A DNA stretch of 64,000 bases from Desmonostoc muscorum LEGE 12446 (GTDB taxonomy: Bacteria > Cyanobacteriota > Cyanobacteriia > Cyanobacteriales > Nostocaceae). The stretch is taken from NCBI RefSeq assembly GCF_015207005.2, contig NZ_JADEXS020000001.1, positions 4,278,001 to 4,342,000 of the forward strand, read 5' to 3'. The notes beneath the pieces are model-generated. The model had not been told where the DNA came from. It was given only the letters and a program-made list of their open reading frames with translations, and did no database searches. Both the position numbers and the translations under genes were made by a program. Below, piece after piece: positions 62,436 through 64,000 of this stretch (within the stretch, counting starts at the first letter, position 1; each line of letters opens with the position of its first letter).

Positions 62436-64000
62436 ATGGCGGTGGTCAACTTAAAACTCAGACGCACCTCAGAAAAGGGATTTTTAGTGATTCTGAGGGC
62501 AAAGAATTTGGATGAAGAAACAGAAGGGTTTCTGCCTCCATTATTACCAGAATTAGAATTATCTTTCAATCAATGGCAGACAGCTTATCGTCAAATTGAG
62601 GCTGTGCGGTCTTGTGTTGCTCCTGCACCGGGGTTACGTCTGACACCTAAAAGTGTCACCATTCATTCTCATGCAGAACACACAGGAGCAGTCAAAGATT
62701 ACCTGAATCAATGGCTCAACTCTGGGGATAGCAAGTGGCGACCAATTCGGGATAGATTAATTGCGATCGCTCAACAATTGCATCAATCAAATGATGAAAT
62801 TCGTGTAATAATTGATGCCATAGATATTGATTTACGCCGCCTTCCTTGGCAAGCATGGAACTTATTTGAAGAACATTATCCCCAAACCGAAATTGCCCTG
62901 AGTACCCCCAAAAGCGCAAATCAACAGAGCAATAAACTAGTTCCCAAAAGTACAAAAGTTAGAATATTAGTTGCTGTCGGTAGAAGTGACGGCATTAATA
63001 CAAAAGATGACTTAAAGGTAATTCAAGATTTAGAGAAACATGGGGTAGAAGTAGTCTGTTTAATTCAGCCTAGCCGCAAGGAATTGTGTGAAGCGCTTTG
63101 GGATGAAAAAGGCTACCATATTTTCGTCTTTACGGGACACAGTGGCAGTCAAGAAGATGGACAAATAGGTTGGATTGAACTGAACAATAAAGAGAGTTTG
63201 ACTATTGAGGAGTTTAAGGAAGCTTTCAAGCAAGCTATTCATAAAGGATTGCAATTAGGAATTTTTAATTCCTGCGATGGTTTGGGATTAGCTAACCAAA
63301 TTGCCCAACTACATTTACCTCAAATTATTATCATGCGGGAACCCGTCCCAGACCCCGTAGCTGTAGAGTTTTTAAAGTACTTTTTTCAAGAGTTTTCCCG
63401 TAACAACTCCCTGTTTACTTCTGTGCAAAAAGCACGTAAACGCCTAGAACATTTTAAGTCTGATTACCCAGGTGCAATTTGGTTGCCAACAATTTGTATT
63501 GAACCAAATTTTGAGCCGTTGAATTGGCAGGGATTGTGTGGAGTTTCCCCCCGAATATTGCCTCCTGTAAAGCCAGATAATTCAATTCATCAACCTCAGA
63601 AAAATATTAAGCCGTGGTTGTTAACTGGCTTAATTAGTGTAGCGATCGGTAGTGCTGCATATATTGGTTGGAATATATTCTTACCATCGCCTCCTACGGG
63701 AACATTTCGGGATGGTGGTAGTACATCATACGCACCAATTAGAGCATTAGTTAATGAGAAGATTAAAAAAAAGTGGCCTCAATTTAAATTGATATACTGG
63801 AAGCATCCTAGTCTGCCACAAAATTCGGGAACAGGAATCAAGATGTTACTAGAAGGTCAAATATCTTTTGCTGAGTCTTCAAGATTTGTAAATGATGACG
63901 AGTCTGAACGTGCGACTACGAAAAGAATAAAGTTGAAGCAGGTTGCTGTAGCAATGGATGCAATTGCGATCGTTGTTAATCGTGATTTAAATATTCCTGG
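62436..64000 (+). CDS. CHAT protease - transmembrane - PstS-like binding domain fusion, paralog 2 (3'-truncated)
   Basis: Tandem paralog of the preceding gene, 14 bases after its stop with the same AAGGAGA site; 521 codons are visible and the frame is open at the window edge. The same parts in the same order: CHAT His235 in FVFTGHSGSQEDG, Cys280 in GIFNSCDGLGLANQIA, a membrane helix (about 392-412, PWLLTGLISVAIGSAAYIGW) and the start of the binding domain (DGGSTSYAPIRALVNE). The binding part differs more than the protease part (for example FAESSRFVNDDESERATTKR against FSQSSRPIAEREYQQSQQRG), so the two copies may sense different ligands. Confidence 0.92.
   Translation, partial: MAVVNLKLRRTSEKGFLVILRAKNLDEETEGFLPPLLPELELSFNQWQTAYRQIEAVRSCVAPAPGLRLTPKSVTIHSHAEHTGAVKDYLNQWLNSGDSKWRPIRDRLIAIAQQLHQSNDEIRVIIDAIDIDLRRLPWQAWNLFEEHYPQTEIALSTPKSANQQSNKLVPKSTKVRILVAVGRSDGINTKDDLKVIQDLEKHGVEVVCLIQPSRKELCEALWDEKGYHIFVFTGHSGSQEDGQIGWIELNNKESLTIEEFKEAFKQAIHKGLQLGIFNSCDGLGLANQIAQLHLPQIIIMREPVPDPVAVEFLKYFFQEFSRNNSLFTSVQKARKRLEHFKSDYPGAIWLPTICIEPNFEPLNWQGLCGVSPRILPPVKPDNSIHQPQKNIKPWLLTGLISVAIGSAAYIGWNIFLPSPPTGTFRDGGSTSYAPIRALVNEKIKKKWPQFKLIYWKHPSLPQNSGTGIKMLLEGQISFAESSRFVNDDESERATTKRIKLKQVAVAMDAIAIVVNRDLNIP

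Overview
The window reads as chromosome of a filamentous, probably heterocyst-forming cyanobacterium (Nostocales, Nostoc/Tolypothrix/Calothrix-like). The grounds are the very frequent HIP1 octamer GCGATCGC, a photosystem II psbI gene, an xisH-xisI pair, a fused molybdate transporter (modBC), many cyanobacteria-restricted families (DUF3769, DUF6464, DUF1822, DUF3124), and intergenic short tandem repeats typical of Nostoc genomes (TTTTAGA heptamers, 'ccccactcccc' and 'gcaggggga' runs, 28-bp palindromes). The species cannot be named from the sequence alone. No tRNA, rRNA, CRISPR array or intact transposase was seen.

Layout. 1-4.8 kb: a tripartite export operon (membrane-fusion protein cut by the window edge, MacB-like permease, ATPase, TolC-like outer-membrane factor). 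5-10.4 kb: DUF3124 lipoprotein, histidine phosphatase, xisH/xisI, large zincin metalloprotease. 10.9-16.5 kb: a STAND/NACHT pentapeptide-repeat protein, a paralog lacking the NTPase half just upstream, and 21-bp tandem repeats on both sides. 16.5-26 kb: LOG-family protein, WD40 remnant, fmt, FAD oxidoreductase, methyltransferase, RTX-type calcium-binding protein. 26-42 kb: modBC, patatin-like lipase, HtrA-type protease, DacB-type carboxypeptidase, B12/radical-SAM protein, two glycosyltransferase-type genes, DUF429 protein, Rpn/DUF2887 protein, alpha-glucan phosphorylase. 42-52 kb: gene-poor repeat-rich stretch with two unrecognised small ORFs, hexapeptide acyltransferase, psbI, a DUF3769/LptD-like gene split over reading frames, ssb, PsiE-like and TPR proteins. 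52-56 kb: EF-G-like GTPase, a hicBA toxin-antitoxin module bracketed by two copies of the EF-G-like gene's 3' end, a small pseudogene, a Uma2 nuclease-like gene.

56.5-64 kb is the most unusual part. On the minus strand lies an operon of a PspA-like coiled-coil protein and a membrane-anchored PstS-like binding protein. Divergent from it on the plus strand is a tight operon: sigma-70-like protein, DUF1822 protein, and two tandem paralogs (the second cut by the window edge), each joining a CHAT caspase-like protease domain, one membrane helix and an extracytoplasmic PstS-like binding domain. The recurrence of the binding domain on both sides suggests one envelope-sensing, protease-triggering stress or defence system. 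That functional reading is inference; the domain order is seen in the sequence.
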